Shown here: positions 1 through 5,129 of the stretch, one piece after another | Layout: the number at the start of each line of letters is the position of its first letter | How positions within the stretch are numbered: the stretch's first letter is position 1 | Assembly: GCA_947457025.1 (NCBI GenBank) | Contig: CANGUI010000177.1 | Location: 1 to 5,129 of the forward strand | Reading direction: 5' to 3' | Length of the DNA stretch: 5,129 nucleotides | Origin: Flammeovirgaceae bacterium | GTDB lineage: Bacteria > Bacteroidota > Bacteroidia > Cytophagales > Cyclobacteriaceae | Program-made: the position numbers and the translations under genes | The notes under the pieces: model-generated | What the model was told of the DNA's origin: nothing | Databases searched by the model: none | What the model saw: the letters and a program-made list of their open reading frames with translations, nothing else

Positions 1-279
1 CTTGAACACCGTCTCACGGCTGGGTATTGGAAAAGGATTATTCACATCCAGGTTGAAGTCGGCAATGATATAGAGATCATCCCACATTCGCTGTGGATTT
101 TCGGCACCCTCTTTCGCTACCGGGGCGAGTTGTTTGATGAGTTCAATGAGCGTGTGAGCCATTTGGGTGCGCTTCTCTTTATCGGGCTCCTGGCGGATGA
201 ATTCAACCAGTTTTTGCACGTTGCGGCCATAGCCTTTCAGGGTTATAGCGGGTCGCTGGGTATTGTATTCTGTTATCAT
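1..279 (-). CDS. DUF4290 family protein, N-terminal part (gene runs off the left edge)
   Basis: This is the first 93 codons of a gene read leftwards from ATG at 279-277, open without a stop to base 1. The protein starts MITEYNTQRPAITLKGYGRN and continues with a helical, charged stretch and then a segment containing QRMWDDLYIIADFNLDVNNP (about residues 65-84). This start and the WDDLYI...F-LDV block match my memory of DUF4290, a family of unknown function found almost only in Bacteroidota, where proteins are about 200 residues or more; over half is therefore missing here. No signal peptide or membrane segment is visible, so it is probably cytoplasmic. The start has no Shine-Dalgarno, as is usual in this phylum, and the family-typical MITEYNTQR beginning fixes it. 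It lies 42 bases after the helicase stop on the same strand, so co-transcription is likely. From recollection, DUF4290 genes often precede murA, which would lie outside the window. Confidence 0.85.
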   Translation of the reverse strand, partial: MITEYNTQRPAITLKGYGRNVQKLVEFIRQEPDKEKRTQMAHTLIELIKQLAPVAKEGAENPQRMWDDLYIIADFNLDVNNPFPIPSRETVFK

Positions 280-321
280 GACGTAAGGAAATGAAAAAGT
301 GTAATCTTTCGAGGACAAAAG
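280..321. other. Short helicase-DUF4290 spacer
   Basis: These 42 bases separate two minus-strand genes. I see no terminator hairpin and no clear TAnnTTTG promoter element on the minus strand, so the helicase and DUF4290 genes are probably read as one transcript. This is inferred from spacing and lack of signals only. Confidence 0.5.
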
Positions 322-2580
322 TCAGTTGGTATGTATCCTCAGTTTGGCAAAGCTAAGCAATAAGGTTTTTTCGCCAAAATCGGTAAATAAGATGCGTGCC
401 TTTCGTTCGGGCCCCATTTGTTCGAGTTTCACGACAGTGCCAAATCCGAATTTCGGGTGTTCTACTTTCATCCCTTCCTGCAATCCAGACGTATCACTCG
501 GCTTAAAGTCCGTTGGGGGCTTGTATGCACTGGCTTTGGGTACCGCTTGCGAACGGACGGTCTTCTGCATGCCGGCCACAAACTGACGGGTAAACTGCGG
601 ATTCGGGGCTACCGATTCTACCGTGTTAAACTTTGAGCTCACTTTCATTAGCCGCTGATCCACGTCGTCTAAAAACCGACTGGGTTCGCAGTTTTTCAGG
701 CGCCCAAAGCGGTACCGGGTCAACGCGTAGCAGAGGAATAGTTTTGTTTGAGCCCGGGTGATGGCTACATAGAATAGCCTTCGCTCTTCCTCAAGGTCTG
801 CCCGTGAACTCAGCATCATCTGTGAGGGGAATAAGTCTTCCTCCAGCCCAACCAGGTAGACGTACCTGAATTCCAACCCCTTTGCCATATGGATGGTCAT
901 CAAGGTAACTTTATCGGGATCGTTGTCCTTATCTTCATCTTGGCTGGTGAGGAGCGATACATCCTGCAAAAATCCGGCAAGACTTCGGTTCTCGAGGTCC
1001 GGGCGCTCGACAAATTCTTTGATCGCATTCAGTAATTCCTGCACGTTCTCATACCGGCTCAGGCCCTCTGCGGTTTTATCCTCGTACAACTCGCGCAGGA
1101 GACCGGAGGATTTGGCGATTTCTGCTGCTGCCTCGTAGGCATCCCGGGTTTGGATTTCCAGTTCGAAGCGTTTGATTTTCGAAACGAACTCATCAATTGG
1201 GCCCGCTGCTCGGCCACCGAGGAATGTTTGCGCATTTTGCAGTACATCCCAAATGGGGATGGCGTGGTCATTCGCAGCAACGATGATTTTGTCTACCGTG
1301 GAGTCGCCAATGCCGCGTTTGGGCAGGTTGATGATGCGCCGGAAAGATGCCTCGTCCTGGTGATTCAGCGAAAAACGCAGATAGGCCAGCAGGTCTTTAA
1401 TTTCCTTCCGTTGGTAGAACGAAAGACCGCCAATGACGCGGTACTTGATGTTCATGCGGCGCAAAGCCTCTTCAATTGCGCGCGACTGGCTGTTGGTGCG
1501 GTACAATACGGCAATTTGGCTGAAGTGCAGCTGATGCTGCATTTTCTCCTCAAAGATTGATGTTGCCACCAACTTACCTTCCTCATTGTCGGACACCGCT
1601 TTGATGATCTCCACCAGGTTTCCCTGCTCATTTTCGGTCCAGACTTTTTTCGGTAGTTGGGCTGTATTTTTCGCGATGACGGAGTTGGCTACGTCAACGA
1701 TAATTTTGGTAGATCGGTAGTTTTGTTCAAGTTTAATGATCCGGAGATCGGGATAGTCTTTCTCGAAATTCAGGATGTTCGTGATGTCTGCGCCACGGAA
1801 TGCATAAATGCTCTGGGCGTCATCGCCCACCACACAAATGTTTTGATTAACAGCGGCCATCCGGCGGATGATGTAGTACTGGCACAAGTTGGTATCCTGA
1901 AATTCATCAACCAGCATATACCGGATGCGGTGCTGGTATTTATTGAGCACGTCCAGATGTTCTCGAAAAAGCTTATCGGTATTAAACAGCAGATCGTCAA
2001 AATCCATGGCCCCGGATTTGAAACACCGTAGCGAATAGTTTTTGAAAATATTGCCGATTTCCGGGCGCATGTTGGCCGCATCATCTTCCCGAAAAGTAGG
2101 GTGGGCCAGGTATTCTTGCCAGGATACGAGGCGGTTTTTGACAGCCGAGATACGGTTGTACACCACGTTAGGCTTGTACTGTGTTTCGTCCAGGCCCATC
2201 TCTTTGACAATGGTTTTCAGCAACGATTTGCAATCGTCTGTATCGTAGATGGTAAAATTATTCGGGTAGCCAAGTAACGGCGCCTCTGCTCTCAGAATTC
2301 GGGCAAACACCGAGTGAAAAGTGCCGATCCACAGATTCCGGGCATTCAGGCCTACCACCGACTCTATGCGTTCGCGCATCTCCTTGGCTGCTTTGTTGGT
2401 AAACGTGAGTGCCATGATGTTGAACGGATCGACCCCATGATGCTCGATCAGGTGGGCTATGCGGTAGGTTAGCACCCTGGTCTTTCCTGAACCGGCACCA
2501 GCGATGATCATGCACGGGCCGTTGATATTCACCACCCCCTCACGCTGAGGATCGTTTAGTGTGTTTAGGTAATTCGACAT
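322..2580 (-). CDS. uvrD: UvrD/PcrA-type superfamily 1A ATP-dependent DNA helicase
   Basis: This is a complete 752-residue 3'-5' DNA helicase, close to the usual family length of 720-780. The motifs appear in order: Q motif LNDPQR (8-13), Walker A AGAGSGKT (27-34), Ia LTFTNKAAKEM (58-68), Ib GTFHS (86-90), Walker B/DEAD-like VDEFQDTN (224-231), III VGDDAQSIYAFRGA (251-264), IV LEQNYRST (284-291), V VTLMTIHMAKGLEF (558-571) and VI EEERRLFYVAITRA (597-610). A disordered Pro/Lys-rich linker (about 650-695) leads to a C-terminal Tudor-like module (about 699-752, GMKVEHPKFGFGTV). In UvrD/PcrA that module contacts RNA polymerase, so roles in nucleotide excision repair, mismatch repair and clearing stalled polymerase are expected. 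The family lacks nuclease motifs, which separates it from AddA and RecB. ATG at 2580 is chosen because the Q motif follows at once; there is no Shine-Dalgarno. UvrD and PcrA cannot be told apart from sequence alone, so the symbol is a convention. All catalytic motifs look intact. Confidence 0.97.
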   Translation of the reverse strand: MSNYLNTLNDPQREGVVNINGPCMIIAGAGSGKTRVLTYRIAHLIEHHGVDPFNIMALTFTNKAAKEMRERIESVVGLNARNLWIGTFHSVFARILRAEAPLLGYPNNFTIYDTDDCKSLLKTIVKEMGLDETQYKPNVVYNRISAVKNRLVSWQEYLAHPTFREDDAANMRPEIGNIFKNYSLRCFKSGAMDFDDLLFNTDKLFREHLDVLNKYQHRIRYMLVDEFQDTNLCQYYIIRRMAAVNQNICVVGDDAQSIYAFRGADITNILNFEKDYPDLRIIKLEQNYRSTKIIVDVANSVIAKNTAQLPKKVWTENEQGNLVEIIKAVSDNEEGKLVATSIFEEKMQHQLHFSQIAVLYRTNSQSRAIEEALRRMNIKYRVIGGLSFYQRKEIKDLLAYLRFSLNHQDEASFRRIINLPKRGIGDSTVDKIIVAANDHAIPIWDVLQNAQTFLGGRAAGPIDEFVSKIKRFELEIQTRDAYEAAAEIAKSSGLLRELYEDKTAEGLSRYENVQELLNAIKEFVERPDLENRSLAGFLQDVSLLTSQDEDKDNDPDKVTLMTIHMAKGLEFRYVYLVGLEEDLFPSQMMLSSRADLEEERRLFYVAITRAQTKLFLCYALTRYRFGRLKNCEPSRFLDDVDQRLMKVSSKFNTVESVAPNPQFTRQFVAGMQKTVRSQAVPKASAYKPPTDFKPSDTSGLQEGMKVEHPKFGFGTVVKLEQMGPERKARILFTDFGEKTLLLSFAKLRIHTN

Positions 2581-2616
2581 AGCGTAAAGGGCAGCAAGTT
2601 ACGGGTTGCCTGCTGA

Positions 2617-2643
2617 TTGGTATCACGGCAAATCATATTTTTG
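2617..2643 (+). promoter_or_regulatory. Putative Bacteroidota-type promoter for the DUF4442-DUF3109 pair
   Basis: TATTTTTG at 2636-2643 fits the Bacteroidota -7 consensus TAnnTTTG exactly. A TTG at 2617-2619 could serve as the -33 element, but the 16-base gap is slightly shorter than the usual 17-23. Transcription would start near 2648-2652 and give a leader of roughly 110 bases before the GTG start. The match is by eye, and the motif is short enough to occur by chance. Confidence 0.4.
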
Positions 2644-2659
2644 CACAAGCCGTTACCGT

Positions 2660-2689
2660 GGGGTACTGCCCCGTCTGGGTCTGCCAGGC
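2660..2689 (+). repeat. Two adjacent small hairpins with a direct repeat in the DUF4442 leader
   Basis: GGGG at 2660-2663 pairs with CCCC at 2669-2672 around a five-base loop. Directly next to it, 2673-2678 pairs with 2684-2689 (six pairs, one of them G-T) around the loop GTCTG. The two stems also share a near-direct repeat, GGGTACTGCC at 2661-2670 and GGGTCTGCC at 2677-2685. No run of T follows, so an intrinsic terminator is unlikely. If the promoter at 2617-2643 is real, both stems lie in the 5' leader RNA. No known riboswitch class is recognised. Confidence 0.35.
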
Positions 2690-2758
2690 TGGTCTTTGCC
2701 GCTAACAGTATCTAAATTTATCGAAATCAGGCAATAAACACTCTTTAAGTCAAGTAAA

Positions 2759-3304
2759 GTGAAGCCCTCCTTCCTGCATACATCTAAAACGGAGTCGTGG
2801 CGAAGCTGGCTCTTTCGTACGCTGATGAACTGGTATCCGATGTATTTCGGCACTGGTGGAAAAATTTTGTTCTGGGCAGCTGATCATTCTGAGTTACACG
2901 TGCGGTTGCGACTCAATCCGTGGACCTACAATTATGTGGGCACTATTTTCGGAGGTAGCATGTTTGCCGCTTCCGATCCGTTCTACATGCTCATGTTGTT
3001 GCGATCATTGGGTAGCGATTATGTGGTGTGGGATAAGTCGGCAGCCATCCGATTCCGGAAACCTGGCCGTAGTACCTTGTATGCCGTGCTGTCGGTTTCC
3101 GCTGACGAACGCGAACGGGTGAAACAAGAAGTACTAGAGAAAGGGGAGACCACTCGCGAGTATCTGGTGCGGTGGGTAGATAAAAATGGGGTTGTGCATG
3201 CTGAAATCACCCGCCAGTGTTACATTGCTTCCAAGACTCATTATCACGCAAAAAAAGGGGAGCGGCAGGCGCCGCGCTTGAAAATAAAAGGAATGGAACT
3301 ATGA
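2759..3304 (+). CDS. DUF4442 family protein (putative hot-dog-fold thioesterase-like)
   Basis: This 181-residue protein resembles DUF4442, a family in the hot-dog-fold thioesterase group. The recognisable core is YNYVGTIFGGSMFAASDPFY (57-76), where the G-T-I-F-G-G turn leads into the central hot-dog helix, followed by VVWDKSAAIRFRKPGRSTLY (89-108) and a last strand with VVHAEITRQCYIA (145-157). By family analogy it may bind or hydrolyse an acyl-CoA or similar thioester, but no substrate is known and a scaffold role is possible. There is no signal peptide; residues 14-40 are aromatic-rich but not a clean membrane helix. The start is taken as GTG at 2759: the in-frame stop TAA at 2735-2737 limits extension, no ATG or TTG lies between, and the next ATG (2825) would remove 22 residues that look like the normal N-terminal helix. 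There is no Shine-Dalgarno. Its stop overlaps the next start (ATGA), which indicates coupled translation. The family call is firm; the enzyme activity is inference. Confidence 0.85.
   Translation: MKPSFLHTSKTESWRSWLFRTLMNWYPMYFGTGGKILFWAADHSELHVRLRLNPWTYNYVGTIFGGSMFAASDPFYMLMLLRSLGSDYVVWDKSAAIRFRKPGRSTLYAVLSVSADERERVKQEVLEKGETTREYLVRWVDKNGVVHAEITRQCYIASKTHYHAKKGERQAPRLKIKGMEL
3286..3292 (+). promoter_or_regulatory. Possible ribosome binding site for the DUF3109 gene
   Basis: The purine run AAAAGGA ends eight bases before ATG at 3301, inside the last codons of the DUF4442 gene. It is the only start in the window with an SD-like sequence, and it supports starting at 3301 rather than at an upstream in-frame codon. 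Since this phylum seldom relies on Shine-Dalgarno pairing, the ATGA overlap may matter more. Confidence 0.35.
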
Positions 3305-3873
3305 TGAAAATTGGCGACGTGTTGGTTTCGGATGATATAAGGACAGTTGAGTTTGTTTGCCATCTCGAGAAATGTAAAGGTGCCTGCTGCGTGGAAGGCG
3401 AACTCGGAGCTCCCCTGACCGAAGACGAACTGCCTGTTATGCACCAGATTCAGGAGGCCATTCAACCCTACCTAACGCCGGAAGGACGCAAGGCCATTCA
3501 GGAACAGGGCCCCTACGTTCTGGATGAAGATGGAGACTATTCTACGCCCACAATTGGAGGCCGCGAATGTGCCTACGCCATGTACGATGCGCAGGGGGTA
3601 TTGAAATGTGGTATCGAACAGGCATATCGGGATAGAAAGATTGATTTTCCCAAGCCGATCTCCTGTCACCTTTACCCCATCCGAATCACAAAAAAGAAAA
3701 CCTTTGAAGCGATAAATTACCACAAATGGAACATCTGTTCAGCGGCTTGCTCTTTGGGTAAATCTCTGCAGGTACCGCTCTATCGGTTTCTGAAGGAACC
3801 CCTCATCCGCAAGTACGGCGCTGACTGGTACAATGAACTGGTAAGTTTGATTGAACAACCTAACCATCGTTAG
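3301..3873 (+). CDS. DUF3109 family cysteine-rich protein (putative metal-binding)
   Basis: This 190-residue protein has nine cysteines: C20, C25, C29, C30, C90, C103, C122, C146 and C150. The patterns are C-x4-C-x3-CC near the N-terminus (CKGACCVEGELGAPL, 25-39), a single C before a GVLKCGIE segment (99-106), KPISCHLYPIRI (118-129) and YHKWNICSAAC (140-150). These match DUF3109, a family common in Bacteroidota and related by its cysteine pattern to the YkgJ-type CxxCxxCC proteins, which are thought to bind zinc or an iron-sulfur cluster. The metal and the reaction are unknown. The clustering of Cys with H21, H123 and H141 fits a metal site but is inference. It is probably cytoplasmic, with no signal peptide or membrane segment. 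Two ATG codons lie in tandem (3301, 3304); 3301 is chosen because it gives the ATGA overlap with the DUF4442 stop. Reading further upstream would add residues translated out of frame from the previous gene and is rejected. Confidence 0.93.
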   Translation: MMKIGDVLVSDDIRTVEFVCHLEKCKGACCVEGELGAPLTEDELPVMHQIQEAIQPYLTPEGRKAIQEQGPYVLDEDGDYSTPTIGGRECAYAMYDAQGVLKCGIEQAYRDRKIDFPKPISCHLYPIRITKKKTFEAINYHKWNICSAACSLGKSLQVPLYRFLKEPLIRKYGADWYNELVSLIEQPNHR

Positions 3874-3914
3874 TATTACGAGCTAAGAACGTATATCTTT
3901 GCCGCGTTTTGGGT
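3874..3914 (+). promoter_or_regulatory. Short spacer with possible Bacteroidota -7 element before the E1 gene
   Basis: This 41-base gap shows no terminator hairpin. TATCTTTG at 3894-3901 matches the -7 consensus TAnnTTTG exactly, but there is no good TTG at the -33 position; the nearest resemblance is TTAG at 3870-3873. If used, transcription would begin about 3905-3908 and leave a leader of only 7-10 bases before ATG at 3915, so the E1 gene may be read both from its own promoter and through from the genes upstream. Confidence 0.35.
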
Positions 3915-5129
3915 ATGCAAAGCGTTGCCGAATCAAAAAGCCGCAAAAAAAAGACCGAGGTTGACCGCCCCATTCTGTTGCGGGCATATGAGCTGATGTG
4001 CACAGCCCGGGCGATGAGCGAGTTGTATGAAAACCATCGAGACCTTTGCAGCCGCTACGTACATTCCACCTCCAGAGGTCATGAAGCCATTCAACTTGCT
4101 GCCGGCCTCCAGTTACAACCGCGAGACTTTGCTTCCGTCTACTATCGGGATGACTCCATTCTGCTGGGTATTGGTTTGCAGCCCTGGGAGTTGATGCTCC
4201 AATTGCTTGCCAAGCGAGACGACCCCTTTTCTTCGGGCCGCACCTATTACGGACACCCTTCGCTACGGCGCGATGGGTTTCCAATCATTCCGCATCAAAG
4301 TTCCGCCACGGGTATGCAGGCAATTCCCGCTACCGGCTTGGCTCACGGATTATCCTATCTCGAGCAACAAGGTCTGCGAGCTGAAAAAACTGCAGTCGTT
4401 TTGTGTTCCATGGGCGATGGTGCTGTCACCGAGGGCGAAGTTGCGGAGGCGTTTCAGATGGCTGTACTGAAGAAACTGCCGATCCTTTACCTGATTCAGG
4501 ATAACGATTGGGGCATCAGTGCTACCGGACGCGAAATGCGCACCATGGATGCGTATGAATACGCCGCTGGCTTTAAAGGGTTGGAGCGAAGCCGGGTGGA
4601 TGGCACCGATTTTGTTGATAGCTATCTCGGGATGAAACGGGCAATCGCCTACGTACGAGACCACCGGGCACCGATCCTGGTACATGCGCGCTGTCCGCTC
4701 ATTGGCCACCATACTTCCGGAGTTCGCAAAGAATGGTACCGTGGTGATAATCTGAAGCAGCACCAAAAAAGTGATCCGATTCCAAAACTTGAGAAATACC
4801 TCACCGGTATCGGAGAAACTAAAAACCTGCTGGAGGAAATCCGCCTGCGTGCAGTTGAAAAAGTCAGGGCCGATTTTGAAAAGGCGCTTGCCATGCCCGA
4901 CCCGGATCCCACCGATTTTGATAGTCATGAATTCGCCCCAACGCCGGTGCTCGAAGAAAAAGGTACTCGAAGCCCTGGGCCAGGTGAAAAAGTGGTCATG
5001 GTAGACGCGGCCTTGCACGCCGTTGACGAGATTCTGCGCAGCCATCCGGAAGCGCTGCTCTACGGGCAAGATGTGGGCGGCCGGTTGGGGGGCGTGTTTC
5101 GGGAGGCAGCAACGCTGGCAGCGAAATAC
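3915..5129 (+). CDS. Fused 2-oxo acid dehydrogenase E1 alpha/beta, TPP-dependent (3' end missing)
   Basis: The frame is open for 405 codons from ATG at 3915 to the right edge. Residues 20-340 are an E1 alpha-type fold: RGHEAIQLAAGLQL (54-67), YYRDDSILLGIGL (76-88), the TPP-binding motif from GDG (167-169) to DND (196-198), VDGTDF (228-233) and the loop GHHTSGVRKEWYR (264-276). After a Pro/Gly-rich linker (about 335-357), EKVVMVDAALHAVDEILRSH (358-377) and LLYGQDVGGRLGGVF (381-395) match the beginning of E1 beta. The protein is thus a single-chain alpha/beta E1, a form frequent in Bacteroidota at about 650-700 residues, so some 260-290 residues lie beyond the window. It would decarboxylate a 2-oxo acid (branched-chain or pyruvate) and transfer the acyl group to an E2 lipoyl domain; the substrate cannot be read from the sequence. 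The start has no Shine-Dalgarno; the Lys-rich first 18 residues precede the conserved LLRAYELM helix, so the ATG is reasonable. It follows DUF3109 by 41 bases, with no obvious functional link. Confidence 0.94.
   Translation, partial: MQSVAESKSRKKKTEVDRPILLRAYELMCTARAMSELYENHRDLCSRYVHSTSRGHEAIQLAAGLQLQPRDFASVYYRDDSILLGIGLQPWELMLQLLAKRDDPFSSGRTYYGHPSLRRDGFPIIPHQSSATGMQAIPATGLAHGLSYLEQQGLRAEKTAVVLCSMGDGAVTEGEVAEAFQMAVLKKLPILYLIQDNDWGISATGREMRTMDAYEYAAGFKGLERSRVDGTDFVDSYLGMKRAIAYVRDHRAPILVHARCPLIGHHTSGVRKEWYRGDNLKQHQKSDPIPKLEKYLTGIGETKNLLEEIRLRAVEKVRADFEKALAMPDPDPTDFDSHEFAPTPVLEEKGTRSPGPGEKVVMVDAALHAVDEILRSHPEALLYGQDVGGRLGGVFREAATLAAKY

Larger units (their letters stand above)
2581..2758. other. 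Divergent intergenic region between helicase and DUF4442 genes
   Basis: These 178 bases lie between the starts of the minus-strand helicase and the plus-strand DUF4442 gene, so they must carry whatever promoters drive the two directions. A plausible plus-strand promoter is visible (listed separately). For the minus strand I found only poor matches, such as TAAATTTA reading leftwards near 2712-2719, without a well-placed TTG, so the helicase promoter is unresolved. The middle part (2660-2689) holds two adjacent small hairpins. No small gene or RNA gene is convincing here. Confidence 0.6.

Noticed and set aside
1150..2031. Several plus-strand open frames of 60-136 codons opposite the helicase gene
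   Set aside because: They lie wholly inside a fully motif-supported helicase gene and their translations show no known family features.
322..2580. The helicase considered as a defence-system helicase or an AddA/RecB nuclease-helicase
   Set aside because: Length, motif spacing and the C-terminal Tudor-like module fit housekeeping UvrD/PcrA. There is no nuclease domain, and no defence genes are adjacent.
2660..2700. Hairpins considered as an intrinsic terminator
   Set aside because: Only a short TCTTT follows rather than a T-run, and the position between two divergent gene starts gives no transcript that needs ending there.
2653..2853. A 66-codon minus-strand frame across the divergent region and the start of the DUF4442 gene
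   Set aside because: It overlaps the conserved N-terminal part of DUF4442, has no recognisable motif, and would block the region that must hold the promoters.
3217..3300. Upstream extension of the DUF3109 frame to an ATG at 3217
   Set aside because: The 28 extra residues lie within the DUF4442 gene in another frame and do not resemble the family. The start at 3301 has the ATGA overlap and an SD-like sequence.
4350..5069. A 239-codon open frame on the minus strand antisense to the E1 gene
   Set aside because: The plus strand here encodes clear E1 alpha and beta motifs without interruption. The antisense protein has no recognisable domain and is a by-product of the codon use of the E1 gene.

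Overview
This window looks like ordinary chromosomal DNA from a member of the Bacteroidota, probably of the Cytophagales type. The reasons are the families present (DUF4290, DUF3109, DUF4442 and a fused alpha/beta 2-oxo acid dehydrogenase E1), start sites that mostly lack Shine-Dalgarno sequences, and two matches to the Bacteroidota -7 promoter element TAnnTTTG. G+C is near one half by eye. The genus cannot be fixed from what is visible, and no mobile element, CRISPR array, tRNA, rRNA or phage gene is seen.

Layout. On the minus strand, a UvrD/PcrA superfamily 1A DNA helicase (2580 to 322) is followed after 42 bases by the first 93 codons of a DUF4290 gene (279 to 1), which runs off the left edge. 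A 178-base divergent intergenic region (2581-2758) separates this pair from a plus-strand run. That run is a DUF4442 hot-dog-fold protein (2759-3304), a cysteine-rich DUF3109 protein (3301-3873, overlapping the previous gene by ATGA), and after 41 bases a TPP-dependent 2-oxo acid dehydrogenase E1 gene (3915 to beyond the right edge). In the E1 gene the alpha part is followed in the same frame by the start of the beta part.

How the genes relate. The helicase serves DNA repair and replication maintenance. DUF4442 and DUF3109 are almost certainly translated from one message, but their joint role is unknown. The E1 gene may have its own promoter overlapping the gap upstream, and its E2 and E3 partners are not in the window. 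Coding density is high. The only non-coding stretches are 280-321, 2581-2758 and 3874-3914, none longer than 300 bases.

No clearly new biological system is visible. The points most worth a second look are the overlapping DUF4442-DUF3109 pair, small hairpins and a direct repeat in the leader before DUF4442, and the single-chain E1 with family-variant TPP and loop motifs.
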